Source of the DNA: an uncultured Hyphomicrobiales bacterium
GTDB taxonomy: Bacteria; Pseudomonadota; Alphaproteobacteria; Rhizobiales; Aestuariivirgaceae
Reading direction: 5' to 3'
Assembly (NCBI GenBank): GCA_902826365.1
Contig: CADEEO010000005.1
Location: forward strand, 1-32,262
Length of the DNA stretch: 32,262 bases
Each line of letters opens with the position of its first letter. The first letter of the stretch is position 1. The notes under the pieces were generated by a model. It worked only from the letters and a program-made list of their open reading frames with translations. It made no database searches and was not told the origin of the DNA. The position numbers and the translations under genes are program-made. Below, one piece after another: positions 31,221-32,262 of this stretch.

Positions 31221-31846
31221 TAAAGCAGCGCGATTGCGGCGAAGTGGCAGGCGGCGGCGGCGGCCACGAAGCCATGCCAGATGGCATTGTGGAATTTCAG
31301 GCTTTCCCAGACGTGGAAGATAACGCCGGCGGTGTAGAGAATTCCGCCGGCGATAATCAGTTGTAAAACCTGCGGCGGCAGAACCTGCGCGAAGGCCCCT
31401 GCCGCTGTGATGCCGACCCAGCCGAGAACGAGATAGACCAGAATGGCGAGGCGGTCGAAGCGGCCGGGGAAAACAAATTTCATTGCGATGCCGAAGGCGG
31501 CACCTAGCCAGGTGAAAAGTCCCAGTGTCCAGGCTTGCGCGGCATCGGGCAGGAATGGCAGCAGCGGCGTATAGGTGCCGGCAATCAGCAGGAAAATGGC
31601 GCTGTGATCGAAGCGGCGCAAAATCCATTTGAGCTGCGAAGGCGGCGTGAGGTTGTAGGCGGCGGAGCAGGACAGCATCACAATCAGGCCGAAGAGATAG
31701 GCCGCCAGTCCCCAGGTGACGCCCGCGTGGGCGAGCAGCACGATACTGCCTGCAAGCGCTGCGAGGATGCCGGCGCCATGGACCAGGGCATCGGCGCGGA
31801 TTTCGTTCCGCGTATAAACCTTCCGATCTGCGAAGAAAGGATGCAC
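31214..31846 (-). CDS. Hemolysin III/PAQR-family membrane protein
   Basis: 210 residues with seven predicted membrane helices. Family residues: NEIRADALVHGAG near the N-terminus, the RRFDHSAIFLLIAGTYTP block (about 77-94), and HVWESLKFHNAIWHGFV near the C-terminus, which carries the His residues of the putative metal site. Function is uncertain despite the hemolysin name. The start is GTG 31846, six bases after the upstream protease stop, so both genes are probably cotranscribed. No strong ribosome site. Confidence 0.88.
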   Translation of the reverse strand: MHPFFADRKVYTRNEIRADALVHGAGILAALAGSIVLLAHAGVTWGLAAYLFGLIVMLSCSAAYNLTPPSQLKWILRRFDHSAIFLLIAGTYTPLLPFLPDAAQAWTLGLFTWLGAAFGIAMKFVFPGRFDRLAILVYLVLGWVGITAAGAFAQVLPPQVLQLIIAGGILYTAGVIFHVWESLKFHNAIWHGFVAAAAACHFAAIALLYY

Positions 31847-31851
31847 GTTTT

Positions 31852-32262
31852 CTAATGCCGCTCGACGGGGATGACGAAGCGGTCGCGGCGCTCGCCTTTC
31901 CGCAGCAGGCTGACGCGCACGGATTGATTGATGCGCTCATGGTTGAGCAAGCGCAGGAGATCATCGATGCCGAGCACCGGCGCATCATCAATGGCTATCA
32001 CAAGATCGCCGGACTGAAGGCCAGCGGCCTCGGCCGGGCCATCCTTGATTGTTTTCAGCACGCGCACGCCGGCTGACTGTTCCACGCCGGAAAAGCGCGC
32101 GACATGGCGGGGGATGGGCGTTGTGGCGCCCTCAATGCCGAGGCTGGCGCGGCGCACCCGGCCATGCTGCAGAACCTGGGCCAGCACATAAAGCGCGGTG
32201 TTGGCGGCAACGGAAAAGCAGATGCCCTGGGCGCCGCGAATAACGGCGGTGTTGATGCCGAT
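31852..32262 (-). CDS. HtrA/DegP-like serine protease, C-terminal part (5' end off window)
   Basis: 136 residues are visible, continuing past the right edge. The first visible residues GINTAVIRGAQGICFSV are the conserved end of the trypsin-like domain, followed by one PDZ domain (about 50-130, with GVRVLKTIKDGPAEAAGLQ and GDLVIAID). The catalytic triad is in the unseen part. Periplasmic quality-control proteases have this layout. Here it precedes the hemolysin III gene by five bases. Confidence 0.88.
   Translation of the reverse strand: MGINTAVIRGAQGICFSVAANTALYVLAQVLQHGRVRRASLGIEGATTPIPRHVARFSGVEQSAGVRVLKTIKDGPAEAAGLQSGDLVIAIDDAPVLGIDDLLRLLNHERINQSVRVSLLRKGERRDRFVIPVERH

Overview
The window reads as chromosomal DNA of a GC-rich (about 60 % G+C by eye) alphaproteobacterium, most likely in Hyphomicrobiales. 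Pointers are the FrcBCA-like CUT2 transporter with a single-domain ATPase, the rhizobial-style IolE, the SIS-type glucosamine-6-phosphate deaminase, stand-alone BioY, and the DUF47-Pit pair. No phage, transposon, integrase or CRISPR was seen, and base composition looks even except for AT-rich regulatory gaps. About 32 protein genes and two tRNAs fill the window. No stretch without a gene is longer than about 155 bp.

Region 1 (1-7709) is a cyclitol or unusual-sugar locus. A MocR/PdxR-type regulator runs leftward off the edge. Divergent from it lie an Gfo/Idh/MocA oxidoreductase, IolE (inosose dehydratase family), a CUT2 ABC importer (binding protein, permease, ATPase), and a second oxidoreductase resembling levoglucosan/inositol dehydrogenases. 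The enzymes suggest uptake, oxidation to a keto sugar, beta-elimination, then a further redox step. The other canonical inositol genes (iolB, iolC, iolD) are absent here.

Region 2 (7710-18678) is an amino-sugar and peptidoglycan-sugar scavenging locus built as two divergent operons. Leftward, six genes with every junction overlapping by 1-4 bp encode a BadF-type amino-sugar kinase, a GntR/UTRA regulator, SIS-type GlcN-6-P deaminase, NagA, an orphan oxidoreductase and a PP2C-type phosphatase. Rightward lie MurQ etherase and a complete CUT1 ABC importer (binding protein, two permeases, MsmX/UgpC-type ATPase). Together these can be read as: import MurNAc, GlcNAc or a GlcNAc-containing sugar, phosphorylate it, cleave lactate with MurQ, deacetylate with NagA, deaminate to fructose-6-P. 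The intergenic space holds two mirror-image promoters, each with the same 22-bp operator-like element made of two 11-bp-spaced half-sites, and both predicted starts sit at or next to the first codon with no Shine-Dalgarno sequence.

Region 3 (18679-24176) holds back-to-back tRNA-Gln(UUG) and tRNA-Pro(CGG), bioY, an MBL-fold hydrolase, a perfect 32-bp palindrome, a chloramphenicol-phosphotransferase-like kinase, a GNAT acetyltransferase, and a divergent pair of a receiver-only response regulator and a CHASE3 hybrid histidine kinase.

Region 4 (24177-32262) carries DUF47-Pit phosphate transport plus a NUDIX hydrolase, an amidase whose 3' end overlaps the NUDIX gene tail to tail, gabT, a membrane zinc peptidase, a second class III aminotransferase, a hemolysin-III family protein and the 3' part of an HtrA/DegP-like protease running off the right edge.
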